A stretch of DNA of 64,000 nucleotides from Myxococcus xanthus (GTDB lineage Bacteria > Myxococcota > Myxococcia > Myxococcales > Myxococcaceae), in NCBI RefSeq assembly GCF_900106535.1, contig NZ_FNOH01000012.1, positions 186,001-250,000 of the forward strand, given 5' to 3'. Each line of letters opens with the position of its first letter. Position 1 is the first letter of the stretch. The notes below the pieces were generated by a model that made no database searches, was not told the origin of the DNA, and worked only from the letters and a program-made list of their open reading frames with translations. Positions 35,218 to 43,926 of this stretch are shown here, piece after piece. The position numbers and the translations under genes are program-made.

Positions 35218-36045
35218 ATGAGCCTTCCATCCCATCCAAGAGCCGTCATCACGGGTGCAGGCAGCGGCCTGGGCCGCGCGCTCTGCGAGGAGCTCGCACG
35301 CAGACGGGCCCGCGTGCTCGTCACCGACATCAACGCCGCCTCCGCCGAGGAGACAGCGCTGCGCGTCACCCGCGCGGGAGGCGAAGCGCACGTCCATGTC
35401 TGTGATGTCACCGAGCCGGCCCAGGTCGAAGCCATGGCCGACGCCGCGGAGCAGGCCCTGGGCGGCGTGGACCTGCTGGTCAACAACGCGGGCGTCGTCA
35501 GCGCGGGCCCAGTGGGCGAGCTGTCACTCTCCGAATGGAAGCGCGTGCTGGACATCAACCTGTGGGGCGTCATCCACGGCTGCCATGTCTTCGTCCCCCG
35601 GATGCGCAGGCAGGGGTCCGGCCACATCCTCAACATCGCCTCGGCGGCGGGACTCGTGTACGTGCCCGACCTGGCGGCCTACAACGTGTCCAAGGCGGGC
35701 GTGATCGCGCTCTCCGAAACACTCCACGCCGAACTGAAGGCCACCGGCATCGGCGTCACCGTGGCGTGCCCCAGCTTCTTCCGCACCCGAATCGCCAGCA
35801 CGGGCCACTACACCAAGGACACGCTTCGAACCCTCGCCGGCTTGATGCTGGATGAAGCCCGCCTGGGCCCGGAGGTCGTCGCGCGCAGGCTCCTGAAGGC
35901 CGTGGACGCGCGAAGCCTCTACACCGTCCCCATGGCGGATGCGCGCTGGGGCTGGCGCCTGCGCCGCATGGCCCCCAGCCTCTTCCTCCGCGCCGTCGCC
36001 GCGATGAACCCCTCCGCTCGCGCGTGGCTTCTGCGACGACGCTGA
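35218..36045 (+). CDS. SDR-family oxidoreductase
   Basis: The 275-residue protein is a classical short-chain dehydrogenase. The cofactor motif is ITGAGSGLGRAL (about 11-22) and the structural motif is NNAG in LLVNNAGVVSAG. The catalytic Ser lies in NIASAAGLVYVP, and Tyr and Lys in YNVSK. Asp after the second strand (TDINAASAEE) favours NAD(H). The C-terminus is long and basic, ending in LLRRR. The substrate is unknown. ATG 35218 was chosen because the protein family starts close to it; no strong ribosome site is visible. Confidence 0.93.
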   Translation: MSLPSHPRAVITGAGSGLGRALCEELARRRARVLVTDINAASAEETALRVTRAGGEAHVHVCDVTEPAQVEAMADAAEQALGGVDLLVNNAGVVSAGPVGELSLSEWKRVLDINLWGVIHGCHVFVPRMRRQGSGHILNIASAAGLVYVPDLAAYNVSKAGVIALSETLHAELKATGIGVTVACPSFFRTRIASTGHYTKDTLRTLAGLMLDEARLGPEVVARRLLKAVDARSLYTVPMADARWGWRLRRMAPSLFLRAVAAMNPSARAWLLRRR

Positions 36046-36254
36046 GCCCCTTCAAGGCGCTGGCCGACAGAGGCCGCGCTCGATGAGGCTCGACGGCAGC
36101 ATCCCATCCTCGCCCGGCTTGAAGATGGGCTGCATTTTCGCCACGCCCTTTCGTCGCTGTTCGTCCTGTCGCTGCGCCTGCGCGGTGCCGCGAGGTGGAG
36201 ATGTCCCGCCGCCAGTCGCAGCGCTTCCGCGAAAGGCTCAGCGTCTGAGCGCCG

Positions 36255-36641
36255 TCAGTTGTTGCCGCGCGGCGCCTTGCCGGAGGTGAGCACCGCCTTG
36301 TCCACCGAGGCGACACCACTGCCGCGCCGCTTGAGCTGACGCGCGCGGTCCTCCTGCTTCTTGTAGTGCTTCATCATCGCGATCATGTGTGGGTCGGACG
36401 TCTCGCAGTGCAGCTGCGTCACTTGCTGGTGGCGGCGACCAAGCTCCTGCCACGTCTGGAGCATGGCCTGGTTGCCCAGGAGCCGCTCCTCGACGGAGTC
36501 GAGCACCGCGTCCATCGCCTCGCCTTCGGCCTCCAGCGCCGCGAGACGCTCCTGAGCCTCCTGAGAGGGCGACATGCACCCCGTGCCCAGGGAGAGTCCC
36601 ATCACCATGGAAAGCCCGAGCCACCTCCGCCGAATCCCCAC
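36255..36641 (-). CDS. Small helical lipoprotein
   Basis: The 128-residue protein starts at GTG 36641 behind GGGAGG. A signal with lipobox LSLGTGC places the lipid Cys at residue 22. The mature part is a predicted alpha-helical/coiled-coil rod (QEAQERLAALEAEGEAMDAV and onward to KHYKKQEDRARQLKRR). It probably sits in the periplasm. No family recognised. The 209 bases between the SDR gene and this gene's end (36046-36254) hold no further gene. Confidence 0.68.
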   Translation of the reverse strand: MGIRRRWLGLSMVMGLSLGTGCMSPSQEAQERLAALEAEGEAMDAVLDSVEERLLGNQAMLQTWQELGRRHQQVTQLHCETSDPHMIAMMKHYKKQEDRARQLKRRGSGVASVDKAVLTSGKAPRGNN

Positions 36642-36871
36642 GTCGCCTCCCGCAGTGTCTCGCGCCGCCCACCGGCCGCTTACGCGAAACGCAAGCTAGG
36701 GAGGCACCCCCGGGGCGACAACCCGCCCAAGCAGCAGAGGCAGTCGTTCTTTCAGCAGGCGACGATTCCCGACACTGGTGGCGCGGGGGGCAGGTCGGCG
36801 GCGGAAGGGGATGCGCGCACACCTGCGTCCAGCCAACGACGTGCGGCCGCCCGCGCACTGTCCGGTGACGT

Positions 36872-38089
36872 CTACTTCGGCACGGCCTTGAGCGATGCCT
36901 TGCCGTCCTTGATGACGACCTTGAACTCCACCGCCTTCGCGTTGTGCTGCTTGAGCAGCTCCGGCACCTGCTTGCGCAACGTGGCCGCCACCGACTCGTA
37001 GGACAGCTTCGACGTGTCCTCCTGGCAGCGGCGCTTCGCGGTGACGTACGCGTCGTAGACGGCACGCAGCTTGTCATCCGCCAACCCGCCTCCGCCGCTC
37101 GCCGAGGGGGGCCGGGATGCGGCAGAGGAAGGCGGCATCGAAGCGGGCCGCGACGGCGGAGGGATGTTGCCGGCCGTGCCCGTGCCGGGCGCCCTCGGCG
37201 GGGGAGCCATGCTCCCGGCGCCGGTGGCCACGGGCCGCGACGGAGGCGGCGTGCTGCTCGCGCCGACGGCAGAAGTCCTCGACGGAGGCGGCGTGCTGGC
37301 CACGGCGCCCGGTGCCTTCGCCGCCATGCCCGGCGGCGCCACCGACGTGCCGTGCGCAGGCGTGCCACCCGCCGCGGGCGTCACAGTGGGCTGCCCGCGC
37401 GGAGGTGTCCCCGCCACGGGCGCCACGGAGGGAATGCCTGTCAGCGGCGCAACGGCGGGGGCGCCTCGCAGCGGCGTGCTTCCCACCGCGGGCGTGAGGG
37501 GCGCAATGGCGGGCGTCAGCGGCGCGACCGCAGGCGGGCCCTTCGACGGCGCTCCACCCGTGGCTTGGAGAAAGCTGGCGGCCACCTGCGGCTCGTTGAC
37601 GGGACGGGGGCGGATCAACTCCTCCACCTCCTCGAAGTCCATGTCGGAGATGTCCTCCGGCAACTCGACCACGCCCTTCTGCCCCGCCGTGCCCGTCGCG
37701 CCGGCCTTCCGGGTCTCCGCGCGGCGGCGCGCCTTGAAGACATCCCGGCGATAGGTGCCCGCTTCGATTTCCTGGAGCGTGCGCATCCACAACCGTTCGT
37801 ACGTGAGGAACTTGTTGTACAGGCCGGCGACGCGGAACTTGGCGGAGGTGCTGCGGATGAACGCGCCCTTCAGCTTGTTCATCCGCTTCTTGAGGTCTTC
37901 GTGAGCGCGCGACGGCGCCTGACGCTCGTTGCCCAGGAAGTACTGTTCGTAGAGATTGCGAAGGACGGCGACCTCCGCCTCCAGGGCTTCGCACTCCTGG
38001 AGGACGGCCTCGCTGGAGCCGGGGTCGGCCGGGGTGGACCTGCCAGCGAAGCTCTTGGATGCGGACTGTCGGGCGTCGGGGGGCGGCAT
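36872..38089 (-). CDS. Coiled-coil protein with Pro-rich linker
   Basis: The 405-residue cytosolic protein has three parts. An N-terminal helical region (about 25-150) contains LRNLYEQYFLGNERQAPS and LKKRMNKLKGAFIRSTSAKF, then KARRRAETRK. A long Pro/Ala/Thr-rich linker follows (about 185-335, repeated TPPPSR and APLTP motifs). A C-terminal domain ends the protein (DKLRAVYDAYVTAKRRCQED to VEFKVVIKDGKASLKAVPK). I recognise no family; the linker suggests a scaffold joining two binding domains. It precedes lgt on the minus strand after 41 bases, so transcription from the lgt side is possible. Confidence 0.7.
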   Translation of the reverse strand: MPPPDARQSASKSFAGRSTPADPGSSEAVLQECEALEAEVAVLRNLYEQYFLGNERQAPSRAHEDLKKRMNKLKGAFIRSTSAKFRVAGLYNKFLTYERLWMRTLQEIEAGTYRRDVFKARRRAETRKAGATGTAGQKGVVELPEDISDMDFEEVEELIRPRPVNEPQVAASFLQATGGAPSKGPPAVAPLTPAIAPLTPAVGSTPLRGAPAVAPLTGIPSVAPVAGTPPRGQPTVTPAAGGTPAHGTSVAPPGMAAKAPGAVASTPPPSRTSAVGASSTPPPSRPVATGAGSMAPPPRAPGTGTAGNIPPPSRPASMPPSSAASRPPSASGGGGLADDKLRAVYDAYVTAKRRCQEDTSKLSYESVAATLRKQVPELLKQHNAKAVEFKVVIKDGKASLKAVPK

Positions 38090-38130
38090 GACTCCTCAGA
38101 GTGTCCCCAAGAGGCCCGCGCGATTCAACC

Positions 38131-39435
38131 TCACGCAGCCGAGGGGGTAGGCCCCAGGCTTTCCGCCTCGCTCTCCCGGCGGCGGCCCTTCTGGGCGAGC
38201 AGCACCGCGCCAAAGGTGAACATGCACAGGGAGATGAACTGGCTGGTGGAGACATTGTACCACGCCTCCAGCGGCACCGCCGCCGCCAGCTCCCCCGCCC
38301 CCAGCGACTGGAGCAGGCCGTGCAGGGTGCCGCGCTCCACGTCCCCACGGAACAGCTCCACCGTGCTCCTCAGCACCGCATAGGCCATCAGCCAGAACGC
38401 CAGGACGTGGCCATGGAAGCGGCGGTAGCGCCGGGCGTACAGCAGCCCCACGAAGAGCACCAGTTGCCCGACGGACTCGAAGAGCTGGGTGGGGTACACC
38501 CCCAGGGTGTAGCCCTGCTGCGCCACCCAATCCGAGATGCGTACCGCGCCAGGCGCGGCGTGGTGGAAGATTTCACCCGTAGCTTCCACGACGTACCGCG
38601 TGTCCTGGAGTTGGGATGAATACGCCAGGCTGGACGTGTTGCCCACCCCGCCCAGGAGGTCCTGCGCCACCCCGCTGCCGGGGAAGTGCACGGCGGTGGC
38701 GGCATGCGCGGGCGCCACGTCCCCCCAGCAGCAACCCGCGCTGAAGCAGCCCAGGCGGCCCAGGCACTGGCCCAACGACACGGTGGGGATGCACACGTCA
38801 GCGAGGCGCCAGAAATCCAGACCATGCATCCGCGCGAACACGAACGCGGCCACGGACGCGCCAATCAGGCCGCCATAGAAGACGAGCCCTCCGCCCAGGG
38901 AGAACACCTGCGTCCAGTCACGGGCGTAGTCCTGCCAGTTCACGAGCACGAAGAGCAGCCGGCTCCCGCCGATACCGCCGAGCAGAATCCAGACCGTCAT
39001 GTCCATGATTTGCTCGCGCTTCTTCGGCCCCTCCACGTCCACCCACGCCCCGTCCTTCAGCTCCAGCGTGCGCCATTCGTCCTGCGCCAGCCGGCCCGCC
39101 ACCGTCACCGCGGTGATGAAGCCCAGGGCCAGCAGCAGGCCATAGGTGTGCACGGGGATGCCCTCGCCCTTGGCACCCGGAAAGGCCCCGGGCGGCAGCG
39201 AGTACTGCAGGGCGAACCAGGCCAGCACCGCGCCCACGACGCCATACCCCGCGGCCCGCAGCAGCCGGTCTTGCGCGGACACTGGCACGCGCGTGCCCGT
39301 CCGGGCATCCAACTCACCCTCGGCGCTGCGCCAGCCATTGAAGACGACGTAGCCCACCGTGCCCGCGGCCATCGCGTACAGCAGGAGCTGCGACCAGAGC
39401 GAAGTGAAGGTGAGGTGGACGAGGACGGGGAGCAT
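38131..39435 (-). CDS. lgt: Prolipoprotein diacylglyceryl transferase
   Basis: The 434-residue membrane enzyme transfers diacylglycerol to the lipobox Cys of prolipoproteins. Family motifs are FYGGLIGA (Lgt-type), the region GQCLGRLGCFSAGCCWGD, corresponding to the GRxGNFxNxExxG motif, and YPTQLFES near the end. It is longer than the usual roughly 290 residues, because of an N-terminal extension with two extra membrane helices (about residues 10-30 and 62-82). It lies next to two lspA genes (39523-40761), so three successive lipoprotein-processing genes are together. Confidence 0.92.
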   Translation of the reverse strand: MLPVLVHLTFTSLWSQLLLYAMAAGTVGYVVFNGWRSAEGELDARTGTRVPVSAQDRLLRAAGYGVVGAVLAWFALQYSLPPGAFPGAKGEGIPVHTYGLLLALGFITAVTVAGRLAQDEWRTLELKDGAWVDVEGPKKREQIMDMTVWILLGGIGGSRLLFVLVNWQDYARDWTQVFSLGGGLVFYGGLIGASVAAFVFARMHGLDFWRLADVCIPTVSLGQCLGRLGCFSAGCCWGDVAPAHAATAVHFPGSGVAQDLLGGVGNTSSLAYSSQLQDTRYVVEATGEIFHHAAPGAVRISDWVAQQGYTLGVYPTQLFESVGQLVLFVGLLYARRYRRFHGHVLAFWLMAYAVLRSTVELFRGDVERGTLHGLLQSLGAGELAAAVPLEAWYNVSTSQFISLCMFTFGAVLLAQKGRRRESEAESLGPTPSAA

Positions 39436-39522
39436 GGCAACGAAGGCTACCCTCGTTGCGCGGGCGGGACGACACGCATGCGCGCATCCGGGCCGCCTGG
39501 CTGCTCGGCCCGATGCGGCGGC

Positions 39523-40131
39523 CTAGGCCTGGGTGGGGGCCTGGGCCGGCTTCTCCTTGCGGACGAAGGAGTCGATGATGAGCATGCCCACGCCAATGCA
39601 GATGGCCGCGTCGGCGACGTTGAAGGACGGGAAGGTCGCCTTGTCGAACCAGTGGACCTCGAGGAAGTCGATGACGAAGGCCCGGGCGACGCGGTCGATG
39701 TAGTTGCCCAGCGCGCCGCCCAGCACCAACGGCAGCCCCCACAGCGCCCACTTCTCTTCCGGGTCCGTGCCGGTCAGCTTGCGGAAGCTGAAAGTGATGA
39801 GGATGAGCGCGCCAATGATGGCCACGTGGAAGAGCGGTACCCGCGCCTCAGGCGGCATGCTCCGGAACATGCCCCACGCGGCGCCCGGGTTCTCCAGGTA
39901 GCGGATGCGGAAGAACGACTCCGAAATCTCGATGTGCCGCCGGGGCTGATAGTGCATCCCCGTGAAGCCCTTGGGGGGCGGCTCGGAGTACATCGAGGCC
40001 AGGCGCTCGCCCAGGCTCTCCTTGCCTTCCATCTGGGTGGTCAGCTCGCGGACGACGAGGTACTTCGTCCACTGGTCGAGCACGATGACGCCAAGGGTGA
40101 CGGCGAGGAGGATGATGTATTTGCGCGGCAC
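39523..40131 (-). CDS. lspA: Signal peptidase II, copy 1
   Basis: The 202-residue membrane aspartic protease cleaves lipid-modified prolipoproteins. It has four membrane helices. Catalytic Asp residues are in GALGNYIDRVARAFVIDF and FPSFNVADAAICIG. The insertion in the periplasmic loop (MYSEPPPKGFTGMHY) is longer than in E. coli LspA. It is 87 bases before lgt and 33 bases after copy 2 on the same strand, so this is a probable lspA-lspA-lgt operon. Differences between the copies argue for functional specialisation. Confidence 0.93.
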   Translation of the reverse strand: MPRKYIILLAVTLGVIVLDQWTKYLVVRELTTQMEGKESLGERLASMYSEPPPKGFTGMHYQPRRHIEISESFFRIRYLENPGAAWGMFRSMPPEARVPLFHVAIIGALILITFSFRKLTGTDPEEKWALWGLPLVLGGALGNYIDRVARAFVIDFLEVHWFDKATFPSFNVADAAICIGVGMLIIDSFVRKEKPAQAPTQA

Positions 40132-40164
40132 GGGCCGGGACTTACACCAGCCGCCGCCCGCCCG

Positions 40165-40761
40165 TCACGGATTGGGGCTTTTCGGCGCCCGCAGCGAGTC
40201 CAGCAGCATGAGACCCACCCCGACGCTGATGGCCACGTCCGCCACGTTGAAGGTCGGCCAGCGCATCCCCGGCTGGTTGCGCCAGTGCCAGTCGATGAAG
40301 TCGATGACGTAGCCACGCAACAACCGGTCCACGAAGTTGCCCAGCGCACCACCCGTCACCAGCGCCAGGGCCACCCGGGCCAGCCGCTGCTCCATGGGCG
40401 TGCGCCGGTACATCACGAAGATGAAGCCCATGGCCGCCAGACTCACCACGAGGAAGAAGAGGCGTCGCACGCCCTCGGGCATGTCGCCGAAGATGCCCCA
40501 GGCCGCGCCCGGGTTCTCCACGTAGCGGAAGTGCCAGTAGTCCTCGATGAAGCGATAGGGCCGCAACACCCGGTACGAGCCGTCCTCGGGCGGCGGGCGG
40601 TTGTCCAGGTTCTGCTCGGTGACGAAGCCCGTCACCCGCGCCAGGCCTTCCCGCCCATCCAGGGCATCCGTCAGCCGAGAGACAGCTAGGTACTTGGTCA
40701 CCTGGTCTGCGGCGAGCACCGCGACAATCACGAGGAGGACGAATCGATGGGAGACTTTCAT
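40165..40761 (-). CDS. lspA: Signal peptidase II, copy 2
   Basis: The 198-residue protein is a second signal peptidase II beside copy 1. Catalytic Asp residues lie in GALGNFVDRLLRGYVIDF and WPTFNVADVAISVGV. Its loop between helix 1 and 2 differs from copy 1 (TEQNLDNRPPPEDGSY). Multiple lspA copies are known in M. xanthus, where signal peptidase II is the target of the antibiotic myxovirescin (TA). Tandem copies could therefore support self-resistance as well as high lipoprotein load; that link is inference. Confidence 0.93.
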   Translation of the reverse strand: MKVSHRFVLLVIVAVLAADQVTKYLAVSRLTDALDGREGLARVTGFVTEQNLDNRPPPEDGSYRVLRPYRFIEDYWHFRYVENPGAAWGIFGDMPEGVRRLFFLVVSLAAMGFIFVMYRRTPMEQRLARVALALVTGGALGNFVDRLLRGYVIDFIDWHWRNQPGMRWPTFNVADVAISVGVGLMLLDSLRAPKSPNP

Positions 40762-40881
40762 GTCGCGCGCCCTCCTCTATCCCGCTCCTCGGAGTCCTGA
40801 CAACGAAGAGTGCCCACCCGCCCCTTCCCTGTCCGCTCGCTCCATCTCCCGGCCAGCACGGGTTTGGGGCATGGTGTCACC

Positions 40882-41256
40882 ATGCCGCCTGTTGAGCCCG
40901 ACGTGAATCCTTCAGTCTCCGACACGCCCCCACCCACCGAGGCCGCGACCAAGCCAGCGAAGCCCTCGCTGATGGCCCGCTTCAAGAACCTGATGCTCGA
41001 ATTCGGGCCGCTGGCGTTGGTGGTGAACTACGTCATCTTCGGCTTGGTAGTCGTGGGCTTCTACGCCGCCATCGAGTTCGGCTTCCAGCCCAGCAGCACC
41101 GGCGAGAAGGCGGGCAGTTGGGCGGCGGCCTACGCGGCGTCGCAGGTGGTGAAGCCGCTGCGCCTGGCCGCGGTGTTCGTGCTCACGCCGCTCATCGCCC
41201 GGATTCCTCCCGTGGCGCGCTTCATTGAGCGGAACAAGCACAAGTGGAGCTTCTGA
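40882..41256 (+). CDS. Small two-helix membrane protein
   Basis: The 124-residue protein has a Pro-rich N-terminus (about 1-30), then a helix-loop-helix region with two membrane segments (FGPLALVVNYVIFGLVVVGFYA and VVKPLRLAAVFVLTPLIARI). It ends in the basic RNKHKWSF. It resembles FAM210/DUF1279-type proteins, but only weakly. ATG 40882 was chosen as the first in a Pro/Glu/Ser-rich start; ATG 40871 is in a different frame. Function unknown. Confidence 0.55.
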   Translation: MPPVEPDVNPSVSDTPPPTEAATKPAKPSLMARFKNLMLEFGPLALVVNYVIFGLVVVGFYAAIEFGFQPSSTGEKAGSWAAAYAASQVVKPLRLAAVFVLTPLIARIPPVARFIERNKHKWSF

Positions 41257-41314
41257 GCCGAGGCCCGCGGCGGCCCAGGATGGCCGCCGCGAACCCGCCA
41301 GAAAGAGCGTCCCC

Positions 41315-42691
41315 TCAGAAGTTGGGGACGAGGAAGTCCTTCACCACGCCCATGTGCTGCATGTTGGAGGAACTGCTGTCGCCGGACTGCACCGGGGCAA
41401 TCTCCGACAGCGGCCGGTAGGTGCGGCTGTCGAGCACCAGCCCGTTGGGGAAGGTGCTGGAGCCAATGACGGTCGCCTGCTGGTACTGGCGCAGGTCCTG
41501 GTCCACCAGAATCTGGTCGTAGGGCTTGTTGCGGTTGCTGTTGGTGCCCGTGTTGCCGTTGTGGTCCGCCGGGTGCGGCCCCGCCGTCGTCACGACCTGC
41601 CGGAAGGTGGCGAAGCAGGACTCGCTGAAGCTGTCCGTGTTCAGGTCGCCACCGATGACGAGGTAATCGTCCTCGGGAATCTGCGAGCGGACCTCATTGA
41701 CGATGGACTGCGCCTCCGCGTTGCGGTTGCTGGAGCTGGACGTGAGCAGGTGCACGCTCACCGCCCAGAGGTCGCGGGGACCGGGGATGTCGATGCGCGC
41801 CCAGGCGAAGTCCCGGTTGGACACGCGCGGGTCGGGCCACTGGCCGAACTGGATGATGGGCCAGCGGCTGATGATGCCATTGGGAATCTGCGCGCCCGTC
41901 TCACGGGAGTAGTGGAAGCCCGGCGCAATCTGATCCACCAGCGAGCGGATGTCCGACGCCGAGTTGCTCCCGTAGTTGAACTCCTGCATCAGCACGATGT
42001 CCGGGTGCACGCCCTTGATGAGGCGGATGCCGTGCCCCGGGTCGTAGGACTGGTAGTTGCCGCTGCTGAGGTTGGACGCCATCACCCGGATGGGGGTGTG
42101 GCCCGCGTCCGTGCCACCGTCAGTCCCGGCATCCGTGCCCGCGTCCGTACCGGCATCCGTGCCCGCGTCCGTACCGGCATCCGTGCCCGCGTCCGTACCG
42201 GCATCCGTGCCCGCGTCGGGCTCGGTGCCAGCATCCGGCTCCGGGTCCACGCCCGCGTCCGGCTCGGGGTCGGTGCCGGCATCCGGCTCCGGGTCCACGC
42301 CCGCGTCTTCTTCCTGGGTGCCGCCGTCCGTCTCCTCGTTCGAGCCGCCGTCCACGCCCGCGTCGGTCGGCACGCACGCGTTGCTCGGCACGCAGTGGCC
42401 GCCCTCGGCCCCCTCTCCGGACGAGGGGCAGCAGACCGCATCCGGGTGCTCGCACGCGGTCTGCGAATCACAGGCCCGGACGCACAGGTGGCGGTCATGG
42501 GACGCGACGAAGATGCAGGATTCGCCCTGCGAGCAGTCTTCCCTGGCGCCCTCGGGGCTGCACTCCGTCCAGAGAACCCCTCCGTCCTCGAGCGGCTGCG
42601 GCACCTGAGGTGGGTTGCCCTCACCACACGCCAGGGAAAGAAGGGTGAGCGAAACCGCCGCGCACAGGAGGGAGGTGAGCGTCTTCTTCAT
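41315..42691 (-). CDS. Secreted endonuclease/exonuclease/phosphatase-like lipoprotein
   Basis: The 458-residue protein has a lipoprotein signal (LTLLSLAC, lipid Cys at about residue 22). A Cys-rich module follows (ECSPEGAREDCSQGESC and further, about 43-105). A Pro/Asp linker of DPEPDAG and DAGT units comes next, then an EEP-fold domain (about 205-458). The EEP motifs are MASNLSSGN, HPDIVLMQEF, GGDLNTD and a late NKPYDQILVD. The family cleaves phosphodiesters, often as DNase or sphingomyelinase. A conserved catalytic His may be HPADHNGN. It is probably an extracellular or surface nuclease with a lipid anchor. Confidence 0.82.
   Translation of the reverse strand: MKKTLTSLLCAAVSLTLLSLACGEGNPPQVPQPLEDGGVLWTECSPEGAREDCSQGESCIFVASHDRHLCVRACDSQTACEHPDAVCCPSSGEGAEGGHCVPSNACVPTDAGVDGGSNEETDGGTQEEDAGVDPEPDAGTDPEPDAGVDPEPDAGTEPDAGTDAGTDAGTDAGTDAGTDAGTDAGTDAGTDGGTDAGHTPIRVMASNLSSGNYQSYDPGHGIRLIKGVHPDIVLMQEFNYGSNSASDIRSLVDQIAPGFHYSRETGAQIPNGIISRWPIIQFGQWPDPRVSNRDFAWARIDIPGPRDLWAVSVHLLTSSSSNRNAEAQSIVNEVRSQIPEDDYLVIGGDLNTDSFSESCFATFRQVVTTAGPHPADHNGNTGTNSNRNKPYDQILVDQDLRQYQQATVIGSSTFPNGLVLDSRTYRPLSEIAPVQSGDSSSSNMQHMGVVKDFLVPNF
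42127..42218. repeat. 24-base tandem repeat encoding DAGT linker
   Basis: A unit of 24 bases (beginning CGGCATCCGTGCCCGCGT) is repeated 3.8 times, each unit encoding two DAGT quartets in the linker of the EEP lipoprotein. The units are identical, which implies recent expansion or conversion. Confidence 0.9.
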
Positions 42692-42928
42692 GCTGTCGGA
42701 CTCAGGAGTCGAGAGGGGGGAAATCGCCGACGACACCCAGGTGCGGACGGCGGCGGGAGTATAGGAACCCTCGATGTGACGATCTTGTGACTTATGGCAC
42801 AGCTGAACGATTTTATCTACGCAGTCACTCCGAAACGTCACGGGAAGTCTGGCGGACCCGGCACGGCAGTCACAGAAACATCCCCGTGAAGCACGGAGGG
42901 CCGCGACAACGCGGGCCGGAGGGTGGAC

Positions 42929-43687
42929 ATGGGACAGCCGAAGGCCCAGGTGACGATGCGCTTCCATGGCGCGCTGAATGACTTCCTGTCTCCCGCGCAC
43001 CGGCATCAGACGTTCAGCCACGCGCTGAGAGGCCGCCCGTCGGTGAAGGACCTCATCGAGTCCCTGGGTCCGCCCCACCCGGAAATGGACGTGGTGCGCG
43101 TGGATGGCGAGGCCGTGGGCTTCACGCACCGGGTGCAGCCGGGCGCGTGCGTGGAGGTCTACCCCACGTCCATGGTCGAGGAGCCCGGCGTCCGGGTGGG
43201 GCCTCCGCTCCAGGACACGCCCCGCTTCGTGCTCGACGTGGGGCTGGGACGGCTCGTGGGCTTCTTGCGGATGCTCGGCTTCGACGCCCTGTGGCGCAAC
43301 GACTTCGCGGACGACACGCTCGCGCGGCTCTCACATGACGAGGACCGCATCCTCCTCTCGCGTGACATCGGGGTGCTCAAGCGCGGCGAAGTCCTGCGTG
43401 GCTACTTCCCCCGCTCGACGGACCCGGCGGAGCAACTGGTTGAGGTGGTGCGCCGCTACGGGCTGACGTCCCGCATGCATCCCTTCTCGCGCTGCGTCGC
43501 CTGCAACGCCGCGCTGACCTCCGCCGAGCCATCCGAGGTGGCCGGCCGCATCCCCGAGCGCGTGGCGGAACGGCACTCGCGCTTCCAACAGTGTCCGGAC
43601 TGCCAGCGCGTCTACTGGGCCGGCACGCACCACCAACGAATGCAGGCCCTGGTGGTCCGACTGCGCGAGCTCGAAGGCGCCCCCTAG
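42929..43687 (+). CDS. Mut7-C RNase-domain protein with ubiquitin-like head
   Basis: The 252-residue protein has an N-terminal ubiquitin-like/ThiS-type segment (about 1-90, RFHGALNDFLSPAHR) and a Mut7-C domain with PIN-like fold (about 95-252). Markers are RFVLDVGLGRLVGFLRMLGFDALW, DRILLSRDIGVLKRG, and the zinc ribbon SRCVACNAALTS with QCPDCQRVYWAGTHHQRM. The family is predicted to cleave RNA; direct evidence is sparse. ATG 42929 follows GGAGGG 8 bases upstream; GTG 42923 is also possible. It is the last gene before the pilus cluster. Confidence 0.88.
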   Translation: MGQPKAQVTMRFHGALNDFLSPAHRHQTFSHALRGRPSVKDLIESLGPPHPEMDVVRVDGEAVGFTHRVQPGACVEVYPTSMVEEPGVRVGPPLQDTPRFVLDVGLGRLVGFLRMLGFDALWRNDFADDTLARLSHDEDRILLSRDIGVLKRGEVLRGYFPRSTDPAEQLVEVVRRYGLTSRMHPFSRCVACNAALTSAEPSEVAGRIPERVAERHSRFQQCPDCQRVYWAGTHHQRMQALVVRLRELEGAP

Positions 43688-43743
43688 GCGTCCGGTTCGC
43701 TCAGAACATTGGAACCCGAGAAGTCACCAGGGCGTAACGGAAA

Positions 43744-43792
43744 CCTCGCAAGCAATTGCAACTCCGCAACTCTTGCGAGGTCTCTTGAGACC
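43744..43792 (+). terminator. Two adjacent hairpins upstream of pil cluster
   Basis: CCTCGCAAG (43744-43752) pairs perfectly with CTTGCGAGG (43772-43780) across a 19-base loop. A second hairpin GGTCTC-TT-GAGACC (43779-43792) overlaps its end. They follow the Mut7-C gene and precede the pilX gene, so they may terminate the first or structure the leader of the second. No T-tract is present. Confidence 0.4.
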
Positions 43793-43860
43793 CAACCCTG
43801 AGGTGCGACCCTAACGTTGCCCACGAGTTCCGGCCAGTTACAGTGCCGCCGCTCAGGCAT

Positions 43861-43870
43861 GGCAATTGCC
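43861..43870. promoter_or_regulatory. Palindrome GGCAATTGCC before pilX
   Basis: A perfect 10-base palindrome lies 57 bases upstream of pilX. The core GCAATTGC also occurs at 43752-43759, 110 bases away, inside the upstream hairpin loop. Two AT-centred palindromes in a GC-rich leader make a plausible operator pair; no regulator is known. Confidence 0.35.
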
Positions 43871-43926
43871 TAGTGAGTAACACTGGTATCGCCCTCACGG
43901 GCCGGAGTCCAAGGGAGTCCCGCGAC

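Noticed and set aside
42127-42218. 24-base repeats resembling a CRISPR array
   Set aside because: Units are contiguous with no spacers and lie in frame, encoding the DAGT linker of a lipoprotein.
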